Assembly (NCBI GenBank): GCA_036407035.1
Contig: DASXAA010000093.1
Span: 23,325 to 87,324, forward strand
Length of the DNA: 64,000 nt
Reading direction: 5' to 3'
Source of the DNA: JACVRW01 sp036407035
GTDB taxonomy: Bacteria > Actinomycetota > Thermoleophilia > Solirubrobacterales > Thermoleophilaceae
The first letter of the stretch is position 1. Each line of letters opens with the position of its first letter. Positions 1-8,350 of the stretch are shown one piece after another. The translations under genes and the position numbers were made by a program. The notes under the pieces were generated by a model. The model searched no databases and was not told the origin of the DNA. It was given only the letters and a program-made list of their open reading frames with translations.

Positions 1-1
1 C

Positions 2-2965
2 GGCACCGACATCCAGGCGGTGCTCACCACGCTGGCGGCGCTCGAGGTCGACGCGATCGGGCTCAACTGCTCGACCGGCCCCGAGGACATGCGCGACGCG
101 ATCCGCTACCTCGGCGAGAGCTCGCCGGTGCCGGTGCACTGCATCCCGAACGCGGGTCTGCCGCTGCAGGGGCCGAACGGCGAGACGATCTTCCCGGAGG
201 AGCCGGACCCGCTCGCGGAGACGCTGCAGGAGTTCGTCGAGCGCTTCGGCGTGAGCGTGGTCGGCGGCTGCTGCGGCACGACGCCGGACCACATCCGGGC
301 GATCGTCGACCGAGTCGGCGGCCGTGATGTGCCGCGGCGCCCCGGCGCCGGGATCCCGCTCGTCTCCTCGATGATGACCGCCACGCCGCTCGTGCAGGAG
401 CCGCGGCCGACGCTCGTCGGCGAGCGCGTGAACTCGCAGGGCTCGCGCAAGGCGAAGGAGCTGCTGCTGGCGGACGACTACGACGGGCTCGTGACGGTCG
501 CCGAGGACCAGGTGCAGGGCGGCGCGCACGTGCTCGACGTGTGCGTGGCGCTGACCGAGCGCCAGGACGAGGCCGACCAGATGCGGGAGGTCGTCAAGCG
601 GATCGCGCTGACGCAGCCCGCGCCGATCCAGATCGACTCCACCGAGCCCGACGTGATCCAGGCCGCGCTCGAGCAGATCCCCGGCCGCGCGATCGTCAAC
701 TCGGTCAACCTCGAGGCGGGCCGCGGCAAGCTCGACGTGGTCGTGCCGCTCGCGCGGGCGCACGGCGCCGGGGTGATCGCGCTGACGATCGACGAGGAGG
801 GGATGGCGAAGACGGCCGAGCGCAAGGTCGAGGTCGCCAGCCGGATCGTCGAGCTCGCGTGCGGCGAGCACGGCCTCGATCGCGAGGCGCTGATCTTCGA
901 CGCGCTCACGTTCACCCTGACCACCGGCGACGAGGAATGGAGGCCAAGCGCGATCGAGACGATCGACGGCATCCGCCGCATCAAGGCCGAGATCCCGGGC
1001 GTGAAGACGTCGCTCGGGGTGTCGAACGTGTCGTTCGGCGTCTCGCAGCCGGCGCGCGCGGTGCTCAACTCGGTCTTCCTCCACCACTGCGTGGAGGCCG
1101 GGCTCGACCTCGCGATGGTCAATCCGAACCACATCACTCCGTACGGCGAGATCCCGGACGGCGAGCGCGAGCTCGCCGACGACCTGGTCTTCAACCGCCG
1201 CGACGACGCGCTCGAGCGCTTCATCGCCCACTTCGAGCAGAAGGGCGAGACCGAGGAGGACGCCGCCGCCGACCCGACCGAGGGCATGGAGCCGGAGGAG
1301 GCGCTCCACTGGCACATCCTGCGCCGGCGGCGCGAGGGCGTGGAGGACTGGATCGACCGCTCGGTCGAGAAGATCGGCGCCGTGCCGACCCTGAATCAGG
1401 TGCTGCTGCCGGCGATGAAGGAGGTCGGCGACAAGTTCGGCGCGGGCGAGCTGATCCTGCCGTTCGTGCTGCAGTCGGCCGAGGTGATGAAGCGGGCGGT
1501 CGCGCAGCTCGAGAACTACCTGGAGAAGATCGAGGGGCACACGAAGGGCAAGGTCGTGATCGCGACGGTCTTCGGCGACGTGCACGACATCGGCAAGTCC
1601 CTCGTCAACACGATCCTCACGAACAACGGCTACACCGTCTACGACCTCGGCAAGCAGGTCCCGATCGACACGATCATCAACGCCGCGATCGAGCACGAGG
1701 CGGACGCGATCGGGCTGTCGGCGCTGCTCGTGTCGACCTCGAAGCAGATGCCGACCTGCGTGCAGGAGCTGCACGAGCGAGGGCTCGAGTTCCCCGTCCT
1801 GATCGGCGGGGCGGCGATCAACCGCGACTTCGGGCGCCGCATCCTGTATCCGAAGGGCGCCGACTCGGACGAGGTCTACGAGCCGGGGGTCTTCTACTGC
1901 AAGGACGCGTTCCAGGGGCTCGCGACGGTGGACCAGCTGGTGGACTCCGAGGCCCGCGACGGGCTGGTCGAGCGGATTCGCGCGGAGGCCAGGGCGCTGC
2001 GCGAGAAGCCGGTGGAGGTGGACGACGCCCCGCCCGTGACCGACGCCAGCGTCCGCTCGCCGGCGCGCACCGACATGCCGGTCCCCGAGCCGCCGTTCTG
2101 GGGCGTGCGCGAGATCGACGTGGACCTCGAGGACGTCTACCCGTACCTCGACCGCCACGTGCTGTTCAAGCTGCACTGGGGCGGGCGCGGCGTGAAGGGC
2201 GACGAGTGGGAGCGCCTCGTGCGCGATGACTTCCAACCGCGGCTCGAGCGGATGTGGCGCGAGCAGGACTACCTGCGCCCGCGCGCGCGGGTCGGGTACT
2301 TCCCGTGCAACGCGGACGGCAACGAACTGGTGATCTTCGACCCGGCCGACCCGTCGCGCGAGATCGAGCGGCTCGTGTTCCCGCGCCAGCCGCGGCACGA
2401 CCGCATCTGCCTGGCGGACTTCTTCCGGCCCCTGGACTCGGGCGAGCGCGACGTGGTGGCGCTGCAGGGCGTGACGGCCGGCCCCGAGGTGACCGAGCTG
2501 ATCGAGCGCCTTGAGCGCGAGGGCGAGTTCGCGGAGCAGCTCTTCACGCACGGGCTCGGCGTGCAGGCGGCAGAGGGGATGGCCGAGTGGATGCACTCGG
2601 AGGTGCGCCGCGGGCTCGGGATCGACCTCGACCAGGGCCGCAGGTACTCGTGGGGCTACCCGGCGTGCCCGGACCAGTCGGAGCACGAGAAGGTGTGGCG
2701 GCTGCTCGACCTCGAGCAGATCGGGATGACGCTGTCCGGCGGCTACGCCGTCATGCCCGAGCAGTCGACGGTCGCCGTGATCGCCCACCACCCGCAGGCC
2801 GTGTACTTCGGGATGAAGTCCGGGTTCATCCCGAAGGACAAGAAGCCCGACGAGCTGATCGCCGGAACCGAGCGCGGCGGCGAGCTACCGCCCGAGGCCG
2901 AGCCCGGAGAGGGCACGGTGGAGGCGGAGGGCGAAGAGCGGGCGCGGGACGGAGTGCCGGCGTAG
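2..2965 (+). CDS. metH: Cobalamin-dependent methionine synthase (5' partial)
   Basis: Transfers the methyl group of 5-methyltetrahydrofolate to homocysteine via methylcobalamin, giving methionine and tetrahydrofolate in the cytoplasm. The frame is open at the left edge, so the N-terminal part of the homocysteine domain is missing; about 987 codons are present against roughly 1200 in the family. In order: the end of the homocysteine domain with the zinc-ligand motif GGCCGTTPDH, the pterin-binding domain starting near PTLVGERVNSQGSRKAKELL, the B12 cap, the B12-binding domain with DVHDIG (His is the lower cobalt ligand) and GLSALLVSTSKQM, and a C-terminal AdoMet-binding activation domain (RVGYFPCNADGNE, YSWGYPACPDQSEHEK, SGGYAVMPEQST). 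The short Glu/Gly-rich tail is unremarkable. The activation domain indicates a self-reactivating enzyme. Identification is firm. Confidence 0.96.
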   Translation, partial: GTDIQAVLTTLAALEVDAIGLNCSTGPEDMRDAIRYLGESSPVPVHCIPNAGLPLQGPNGETIFPEEPDPLAETLQEFVERFGVSVVGGCCGTTPDHIRAIVDRVGGRDVPRRPGAGIPLVSSMMTATPLVQEPRPTLVGERVNSQGSRKAKELLLADDYDGLVTVAEDQVQGGAHVLDVCVALTERQDEADQMREVVKRIALTQPAPIQIDSTEPDVIQAALEQIPGRAIVNSVNLEAGRGKLDVVVPLARAHGAGVIALTIDEEGMAKTAERKVEVASRIVELACGEHGLDREALIFDALTFTLTTGDEEWRPSAIETIDGIRRIKAEIPGVKTSLGVSNVSFGVSQPARAVLNSVFLHHCVEAGLDLAMVNPNHITPYGEIPDGERELADDLVFNRRDDALERFIAHFEQKGETEEDAAADPTEGMEPEEALHWHILRRRREGVEDWIDRSVEKIGAVPTLNQVLLPAMKEVGDKFGAGELILPFVLQSAEVMKRAVAQLENYLEKIEGHTKGKVVIATVFGDVHDIGKSLVNTILTNNGYTVYDLGKQVPIDTIINAAIEHEADAIGLSALLVSTSKQMPTCVQELHERGLEFPVLIGGAAINRDFGRRILYPKGADSDEVYEPGVFYCKDAFQGLATVDQLVDSEARDGLVERIRAEARALREKPVEVDDAPPVTDASVRSPARTDMPVPEPPFWGVREIDVDLEDVYPYLDRHVLFKLHWGGRGVKGDEWERLVRDDFQPRLERMWREQDYLRPRARVGYFPCNADGNELVIFDPADPSREIERLVFPRQPRHDRICLADFFRPLDSGERDVVALQGVTAGPEVTELIERLEREGEFAEQLFTHGLGVQAAEGMAEWMHSEVRRGLGIDLDQGRRYSWGYPACPDQSEHEKVWRLLDLEQIGMTLSGGYAVMPEQSTVAVIAHHPQAVYFGMKSGFIPKDKKPDELIAGTERGGELPPEAEPGEGTVEAEGEERARDGVPA

Positions 2966-3038
2966 GGCGCGCGCGGCGGCGAACCGGCGGTGCGCCGGAA
3001 ACGCGGCCGCCGGCCGGAAACGCGGGCGCCGGCGGTCC

Positions 3039-3079
3039 AGTGTCGAGTTTGTCGGGCTGAGGCCGACAAAGTCGACACT
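3039..3079. repeat. Palindromic intergenic element, copy 1
   Basis: Two 17-nt arms (3039-3055 and 3063-3079) are reverse complements except at one position and enclose a 7-nt loop. The right arm runs on into CTCGAT, so AGTCGACACTCGAT (3070-3083) is shared exactly with copy 2 at 3572-3585. It follows metH and precedes the small unknown gene, so it could end metH transcripts. The reappearance on the other side of that gene suggests a REP-like dispersed element. Confidence 0.8.
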
Positions 3080-3094
3080 CGATACGGACAGGCC

Positions 3095-3553
3095 ATGGCC
3101 CGGATGGTTCGGATGGGAGCGCGGGCGCGGGTCGCGGCGGACCAGACTCCGATGGGCCGCTCGACCCTGCTCGTCGTCACCCGCGACGAGGGCGGGCGCG
3201 AGACGGAGCGAGAGGTCCCACAGCCCGACCCGCTCGTGATCGACATCGTCCACTTCGTCGACCTCGACGACGGGCGCCGGATCACGACGGAGGAGTTCGG
3301 CGACATCTCGCTCGATCTCGGCGGGCCGTGCGACGAGACGCTGCTGAGGTACGAGGTTCGCGAGGCCATCTTCGGGGAGGAGATGCGCGAGATCCCTGAG
3401 TTCGCGGCAGGGCCGCGCTGGGAGGACATGATCGAAGCGCTGCACCGCGCCGGAGTCGAGACGGACGAGTCCGCTCTCGCAGCCCTACCGTTCGTCGTGC
3501 AGCTCGACGAACAGCTCGTTGCCCGGGCCGCTGAGGGTCGATTGTCGAGTTAG
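3095..3553 (+). CDS. Protein of unknown function
   Basis: I do not recognise this protein. From the ATG at 3095 it has 152 residues; ATGs at 3113 and 3152 are alternatives, and conserved-looking sequence begins near MGRSTLLVVTRDEGGRE. It is acidic, soluble, and has no signal peptide or membrane segment. Motifs are VIDIVHFVDLDDGRRITTEE and a helical stretch containing YEVREAIFGEEM. An open frame reaches further upstream but runs through the palindromic repeat, so a start inside the repeat is unlikely. Its TAG stop (3551-3553) lies inside the left arm of the second repeat copy, so the last residues are encoded by repeat sequence. The gene sits alone between metH and a secreted hydrolase. Confidence 0.6.
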   Translation: MARMVRMGARARVAADQTPMGRSTLLVVTRDEGGRETEREVPQPDPLVIDIVHFVDLDDGRRITTEEFGDISLDLGGPCDETLLRYEVREAIFGEEMREIPEFAAGPRWEDMIEALHRAGVETDESALAALPFVVQLDEQLVARAAEGRLSS

Positions 3554-3579
3554 TCCCCGCCACGGGGACGGAGTCGACA
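3543..3579. repeat. Palindromic intergenic element, copy 2
   Basis: Arms 3543-3559 and 3563-3579 pair imperfectly: TGTCGA outside and GTCCCCG inside match, with a mismatched bulge between them. The architecture is the same as copy 1: outer TGTCGA, a short variable bulge, an inner GC stem with different bases, and the same right end through 3585. The inner stems differ but pair in each copy, which suggests selection on structure. It overlaps the stop codon of the upstream gene. Confidence 0.75.
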
Positions 3580-3653
3580 CTCGATGCCGGGAACGCCTCG
3601 CGCGGCTCGCTACAGTCCCGCCCGACTTGAGGGCGCCTTCGTCAGATCGTCGC

Positions 3654-4613
3654 TTGCCCCGGCGCGCCGTGCCCGCGCTCCTCGCGGCCATGTTTGCGGC
3701 CGTCCTCGCCTGGCCCGCCGCGGCGCCCGCGCAGCAGGCGGGCGGTGCCCGCTACGGCGTCGGCATGCGCACCTTCAAGTTCGTCGACAAGAGCCGGCGG
3801 ACGGATCCGAACCTCAGCTACAAGGGCGCCCGCAGCCGCACCCTGCGGACGCTCGTGCTCTACCCGACGGCAGGCGACCCGGGTGGGCCCGCCGTCAAGA
3901 ACGCGCGGCCGCTCCGGCGTCGCGCCGGCCAGCGCTTCCCGCTCGTCGTCTTCGCGCACGGCTTCGGCGCCAGCGGCCCGACCTACCGGCCGGTGATCGA
4001 GCCGTACGTCCGTGCCGGGTACGTGGTCGCCGCGCCGACGTTCCCGCTCTCGAGCCAGGGGGCGCCCGGCGGCCCGCCCGTCCTCACCGACTACGTGAAC
4101 CAGCCCGGCGACGTCAGCTACGTGATCACCCGAATGCTGCGCCTCTCGCGCGGCAAGGGGTTCCTGACGAGGACCGTCAACCGCCACGAGATCGGGGCGA
4201 TGGGGCATTCCCTCGGCGCGGTCACGACGCTCGGCCTCGTCGCCAACAGCTGCTGCCGCGACCCGCGCGTGGACGCCGCGTCGGCCTGGTCCGGGCTCGA
4301 GGTCCCCTTCCCGAAGGGCCGCTTCTTCTCGCGCAAGGCGCCACCGCTCCTGTTCGTCCACGGCGACAGCGACCAGACGGTGATGCTCTCCGGCGGCCGC
4401 AAGGCGTACGAAGACGCGCCGGCGCCGAAGGCGCTGCTGACGATGATCGGCGGGGGACACGTCTTCTTCTTCGCCCCGTGGGCCGACCCGTTCACCCGCA
4501 CCGTCACGGACTTCCTGGACGGCTACCTGAAGCACTCCGCGGCCGCCCGGCAGCGCATAGCGACCGACGGCAACCTGGCCGGCGTCGCGTCCGTCACCGA
4601 GCAGCTCCGCTAG
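3654..4613 (+). CDS. Secreted alpha/beta hydrolase (chlorophyllase/PAF-acetylhydrolase-like)
   Basis: An alpha/beta-hydrolase with an export signal. The TTG start at 3654 gives MPRRAVPALLAAMF, a hydrophobic core and an AxA-like end at AAPAQQ, a normal signal peptide. The frame is open further upstream but crosses the repeat, so I reject an earlier start; GTG 3669 is also possible. The mature domain shows the oxyanion region FAHGFGAS, the nucleophile elbow GHSLG, an acid in VHGDSDQTV and a catalytic His in GGGHVFFF. The order and spacing fit the chlorophyllase/dienelactone-hydrolase/PAF-acetylhydrolase group. The substrate is unknown. A Cys-Cys pair (SCCRD) in the cap region could form a disulfide outside the cell. 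Confidence 0.8.
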   Translation: MPRRAVPALLAAMFAAVLAWPAAAPAQQAGGARYGVGMRTFKFVDKSRRTDPNLSYKGARSRTLRTLVLYPTAGDPGGPAVKNARPLRRRAGQRFPLVVFAHGFGASGPTYRPVIEPYVRAGYVVAAPTFPLSSQGAPGGPPVLTDYVNQPGDVSYVITRMLRLSRGKGFLTRTVNRHEIGAMGHSLGAVTTLGLVANSCCRDPRVDAASAWSGLEVPFPKGRFFSRKAPPLLFVHGDSDQTVMLSGGRKAYEDAPAPKALLTMIGGGHVFFFAPWADPFTRTVTDFLDGYLKHSAAARQRIATDGNLAGVASVTEQLR

Positions 4614-4623
4614 CGCGCCCGCG

Positions 4624-5067
4624 TCAGTGCGAGTGGTGGTGCTGGTGCACCACCGCGTGCCCCTTGCCGCGCGCGATCAGCCACCGATTGACCGGCACCG
4701 CGGCGACGAACGCCACCGCCAGCGAAAACGCCAGGCTGCCCCAGAACAGGGCCGAGTCGAGGCCGGCGTCGATCGCGCCGGGCACCAGGAGGATGACCGC
4801 GTTGTCGACGATCTCCATCACGAGGATCGAGAACGTGTCCGACGCGAGCGCCAGCGGGACCACCGCCGCGAACGCCAGCCCGCTGCGGAGCAGCGGGATG
4901 CTGGTCAGCGTGTAGCCGAAGAGGAAGGCGAGCGCCACGGACAGGGCGACCGTCGGCCAGTTGCCCCAGTCGAGCGCGGTGCCGATCACCATGCCGAGCA
5001 CCTCGCCGATGGCGCAGCCGGTCAGGCAGTGGAGGGTGGCGCTGACGGCCAGCCGGTTCAGGCTCAT
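4624..5067 (-). CDS. DUF4396 family membrane protein with His-rich tail
   Basis: A 147-residue integral membrane protein with about four hydrophobic segments and the DUF4396 signature HCLTGCAIGEVLGMVIG near the N terminus. His and Cys inside the first membrane region, and the C-terminal tail HAVVHQHHHSH, are potential metal ligands. The family has no proven function but often lies near copper or other heavy-metal genes. Here a CsoR-like palindrome lies 17 nt upstream of the ATG, which supports copper- or metal-responsive expression. No other metal gene is visible next to it; the divergent neighbour is the ammonium transporter. Family call firm, metal role inferred. Confidence 0.85.
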   Translation of the reverse strand: MSLNRLAVSATLHCLTGCAIGEVLGMVIGTALDWGNWPTVALSVALAFLFGYTLTSIPLLRSGLAFAAVVPLALASDTFSILVMEIVDNAVILLVPGAIDAGLDSALFWGSLAFSLAVAFVAAVPVNRWLIARGKGHAVVHQHHHSH

Positions 5068-5083
5068 GCCTGGACCATATCAG

Positions 5084-5100
5084 GTACCCCTAGGGGGTAT
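5084..5100. promoter_or_regulatory. CsoR/RcnR-type operator (predicted)
   Basis: The sequence GTACCCCTAGGGGGTAT is a G/C-tract palindrome of the TACCCC-GGGGTA type bound by CsoR-family copper or metal sensors. It lies 17-33 nt upstream of the DUF4396 start, where a repressor would block that promoter. No csoR gene is in the window. Confidence 0.65.
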
Positions 5101-5245
5101 CACAGAGAACTCGACCAAAGGGCGAAACCGGCCGGCGGAATCTTCGACATCTGGCTAAAGACCCGCTCGACGTGCGGTCCTAACTTGGCGGCTACCGCTG
5201 ATCCGAGCCGCGTGCCGCGGTTCCAGAAGAGGAGGAAGCCGCCCG

Positions 5246-6634
5246 ATGGACGGACCAACGCTCGACGACACGATCTCGAGCCTCAACACGACCTGGGTGA
5301 TCGTCGCGGCCGTGCTCGTGATGTTCATGCAGGCCGGGTTCCTGTTCCTCGAGGTCGGGTTCTCGCGCTCGAAGAACGCGGGGCTCGGCGTTGTGAAGAT
5401 CCTGACCAACTTCTCGATCGCGTCGATCGCGTACTGGGCCGTCGGCTTCGCCCTCGCGTTCGGCGGCGCGGGTGAGATCGCCGGCACCAACGGCTTCTTC
5501 CTCGACGTGAGCTCCGTCCCGGCCGACGCCGCGACGCAGTTCCCGCTGCTGGACATCGCCGGCATCAGCCCGGCGGCGCTCCTGTTCTTCCAGTTCGTGT
5601 TCTGCGCCGTCTCGCTGTCGATCGTCTGGGGCACGACGCTCGAGCGCATCAAGTTCAGCGCCTACGTCATCTACGCGGTGATCTTCTCCGCGCTGATCTA
5701 TCCGGTGATCAGCCACTGGATCTTCGGCGGCGGCTGGCTCCAGGTGAACATCGGCATGCAGGACTTCGCCGGCTCGACGGTGGTCCACCTGATCGGCGCC
5801 ACCGGCGGGCTCGCGGCGCTGCTGCTGCTCGGCCCGCGCCGCGGCAAGTACGACGCCAACGGCAAGCCGCGCGCGATCCCCGGCCACTCGATGCCGCTCG
5901 TCGGCCTCGGCGTGCTGATCCTGTGGCTCGGCTGGTTCGGCTTCAACCCGGGCTCGACGCTCGGCGCGATGGGCAACCGCTTCGCCGAGATCGTGCTCGT
6001 CACGAACCTCGCGGCCGCGGCGGGTGTGCTCGCCGCGCTCGGCGTGATGTACATGCGGACGAAGACCTACGACGTCGGCATGGCCGGCAACGGCGCGATC
6101 GCCGGCCTCGTCGCGATCACTGCGCCCTCGGGCTACGTCGAGTTCTGGGCGGCGCCGATCATCGGCGCGGTCGCGGGCGTGATCGTCGTCTACGGCGTGG
6201 TGCTGATCGAGAGGGTGCTCGACGACCCCGTGGGCGCGCTCTCCGCGCACGGCCTCGCGGGCGTGTGGGGCACGCTCGCGTGCGGCCTGTTCACGGCGCC
6301 GCGACTCGCGGAGCTGAACGGCGTCGGCGAGGGCGGGCTCTGGTACACGGGCAGCTTCGCGCAGCTGGGCGACCAGGCGCTCGGCGTGATCGTCGCGTTC
6401 GCGTGCGTGTTCGCCGTCTCCTACGCCGTGTTCTACGTCATCAGGGCGACCATCGGCCTGCGCGTGTCGGCCGAGGACGAGGACGCCGGCCTCGACATCT
6501 CCGAGACCGGCATGTACGGGTACCCGGAGCTGTTCATCCCGGCGCCCGAGATGGGTGGCTCGCAGGTCGCCGTTCCCCCGCGGCCGCCGGCACCTGCCGC
6601 CGCCACCACGATCACCGGGGAGGCACCGGCATGA
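5246..6634 (+). CDS. amt: Ammonium transporter Amt
   Basis: Channel-type ammonium/ammonia transporter of the inner membrane, 462 residues with eleven or so hydrophobic segments. Family blocks are visible: the N-terminal LDDTISSLNTTWVIVAAVLVMFMQ region, FAGSTVVHLIGATGGLAAL (pore His), LIWLGWFGFNPGST and the distal HGLAGVWGTLACGLF with the second pore His. The ATG at 5246 has a strong ribosome site (AGGAGGAAG). The stop overlaps the glnK start (ATGA), so the two are translationally coupled, the usual arrangement in which GlnK plugs the transporter under nitrogen sufficiency. A Pro/Ala-rich cytoplasmic tail follows the last helix. Confidence 0.96.
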   Translation: MDGPTLDDTISSLNTTWVIVAAVLVMFMQAGFLFLEVGFSRSKNAGLGVVKILTNFSIASIAYWAVGFALAFGGAGEIAGTNGFFLDVSSVPADAATQFPLLDIAGISPAALLFFQFVFCAVSLSIVWGTTLERIKFSAYVIYAVIFSALIYPVISHWIFGGGWLQVNIGMQDFAGSTVVHLIGATGGLAALLLLGPRRGKYDANGKPRAIPGHSMPLVGLGVLILWLGWFGFNPGSTLGAMGNRFAEIVLVTNLAAAAGVLAALGVMYMRTKTYDVGMAGNGAIAGLVAITAPSGYVEFWAAPIIGAVAGVIVVYGVVLIERVLDDPVGALSAHGLAGVWGTLACGLFTAPRLAELNGVGEGGLWYTGSFAQLGDQALGVIVAFACVFAVSYAVFYVIRATIGLRVSAEDEDAGLDISETGMYGYPELFIPAPEMGGSQVAVPPRPPAPAAATTITGEAPA

Positions 6635-7014
6635 AGATGGTCGTCGCGTACATCCGCCACGAGGCCTTCGAGCCGATCCGCGAGGACCTGCTCGAGGCCG
6701 GCTTCCCGAGCATCTCGATCACCGAGGTGAAGGGCTCGGGCAGGCAGAAGGCGATCACGGAGCACTACCGCGGCTCGTCGCTCACGGTCCACCTGCGGCC
6801 GAAGCTGAAGATCGAGTGCGTGGTCGAGTCGAAGGACGTCGGCCTGATCAAGGACGTGATCCTGCGGCACGCCCGCACCGGCAACGTCGGCGACGGGAAG
6901 CTCTTCGTCCTGCCGGTCGAGGACGCCGTGCGCATCCGGACCGGCGAGGAGGGCGAGGCCGTGCTCCAGTCCCACGATCACGAGGAGGTGTCCGCAAATG
7001 GCGATCGCCCCTGA
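6631..7014 (+). CDS. glnK: PII signal protein lacking the modifiable T-loop tyrosine
   Basis: A PII-family nitrogen sensor of 127 residues that binds ATP/ADP and 2-oxoglutarate and controls Amt. Family motifs are EVKGSGRQK (residues 32-40), KPLYGEN-free T-loop HYRGSSLTV, and the B-loop GDGKLFVLPVEDAVRIRTGE. Residue 51, which is Tyr in uridylylated or adenylylated PII proteins, is Leu here, so the standard covalent modification at that site cannot occur. The T-loop segment after it, HLRPK, keeps the usual Pro-Lys. The gene overlaps amt by 4 nt and glnA by 17 nt, making a tight amt-glnK-glnA unit. The C-terminal tail (about 15 residues) is longer than usual and contains HDHEE. Confidence 0.93.
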   Translation: MKMVVAYIRHEAFEPIREDLLEAGFPSISITEVKGSGRQKAITEHYRGSSLTVHLRPKLKIECVVESKDVGLIKDVILRHARTGNVGDGKLFVLPVEDAVRIRTGEEGEAVLQSHDHEEVSANGDRP

Positions 7015-8350
7015 GGACATCGGGACCCGCGCGGCGGACGTGCTCGCGCGGGTCGAGGAGGAGAACGTCGAGTTCATCCGGCTCTGGTTCACGGACATCT
7101 TCGGCGCGCTGAAGTCGTTCGCCGTGGGCCGTGAGGAGCTGCCGGGCGCGCTCGAGGACGGCATGGGGTTCGACGGCTCGTCGATCACCGGGTTCAACCG
7201 GATCGAGGAGTCGGACATGATCGCCATGCCCGACCCGAGCACGTTCAAGATCCTGCCCTGGCGCAAGGGCGAGTCGCACAAGGTGGGCCGGCTGTTCTGC
7301 GACGTGCTGCGGCCGGGCGGCGAGCCCTACGAGGGAGACCCGCGCTTCCAGATGCGCCGCGCGCTCGCCCGTGCGAGGGACATGGGCTTCGACCACTACT
7401 ACCTCGGGCCGGAGCTCGAGTTCTTCCTGTTCAAGGACGACACGTCGACGGAGGTGCTCGACAAGGGCGGTTACTTCGACCTGACGACGCTCGACGTGGC
7501 CTCCGACTTCCGCCGCGACGTGGTGTTCACGCTGCGGGAGCTCGGCATCCCGGTGGAGTACACGCACCACGAGGTCGGGCCGTCGCAGCATGAGATCGAC
7601 ATGCGGTTCGCCGACGGGCTCGACATGGCCGACAACGCGATGACGTACCGGATCGCGGTGAAGGAGGTGGCGAGCGCCCACGGGTTCTACGCGACGTTCA
7701 TGCCGAAGCCGCTCTACGGCGAGAACGGGTCCGGCATGCACACCCACCAATCGCTGTTCAGGGGCTCGGAGAACGCGTTCTTCGACGCGGACGACGAGTA
7801 CTTCCTGTCCGACGAGGCGAAGGGGTTCATCGCCGGCCAGCTCCGGCACGCGCGCGAGCTGTCGGCGCTGTTCGCGCCGTCGGTCAACTCGTACAAGCGG
7901 CTCGTGCCGGGGTACGAGGCGCCGGTGTACATCGGCTGGTCGCGACGCAACCGCTCGGCGCTCGTGCGGGTGCCGCTGTACCACCCGGGCAAGGAGCGCG
8001 CGACGCGGATGGAGCTGCGCTGTCCCGATCCCTCGTGCAACCCGTACCTGACGTTCGCGGCCCTGCTGCATGCGGGCCTCGAGGGGATCGAGCAGGGGTA
8101 CGAGCTGCCCGACCCGATCGAGCGCAATCTCTACGACCTGACCGAGGCCGACAGGCAGGCGATGGGCGTGCAGCACCTCCCGGAGTCGCTCGGCGAGGCG
8201 ATCGAGGAGATGGCGGGCTCCGAGCTCGTGGAGCGGGCGCTGGGCTCGCACATCTTCTCGCGCTACGTCGACCTGAAGCGTGAGGAATGGCTCGACTACC
8301 GGGTCCAGGTGACGCCGTGGGAGATCGAGCGCTACCTCCCGAGGACGTGA
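6998..8350 (+). CDS. glnA: Type I glutamine synthetase
   Basis: Makes glutamine from glutamate, ammonia and ATP in the cytoplasm. The 450-residue length matches the short GSI type. Visible signatures are FDGSSITGFNRIEESDM near the N terminus, the metal/glutamate region KPLYGENGSGMHTHQSLF, and PCNPYLTF-like PDPSCNPYLTF. The region equivalent to the adenylylation loop reads RNLYDLTEADRQ, so a Tyr is present, although no adenylyltransferase gene is in view. The ATG has a good ribosome site (GAGGAGGTG) inside the end of glnK. The stop overlaps the GTG of the PucR gene. Position next to amt-glnK indicates ammonium assimilation. Confidence 0.95.
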   Translation: MAIAPEDIGTRAADVLARVEEENVEFIRLWFTDIFGALKSFAVGREELPGALEDGMGFDGSSITGFNRIEESDMIAMPDPSTFKILPWRKGESHKVGRLFCDVLRPGGEPYEGDPRFQMRRALARARDMGFDHYYLGPELEFFLFKDDTSTEVLDKGGYFDLTTLDVASDFRRDVVFTLRELGIPVEYTHHEVGPSQHEIDMRFADGLDMADNAMTYRIAVKEVASAHGFYATFMPKPLYGENGSGMHTHQSLFRGSENAFFDADDEYFLSDEAKGFIAGQLRHARELSALFAPSVNSYKRLVPGYEAPVYIGWSRRNRSALVRVPLYHPGKERATRMELRCPDPSCNPYLTFAALLHAGLEGIEQGYELPDPIERNLYDLTEADRQAMGVQHLPESLGEAIEEMAGSELVERALGSHIFSRYVDLKREEWLDYRVQVTPWEIERYLPRT

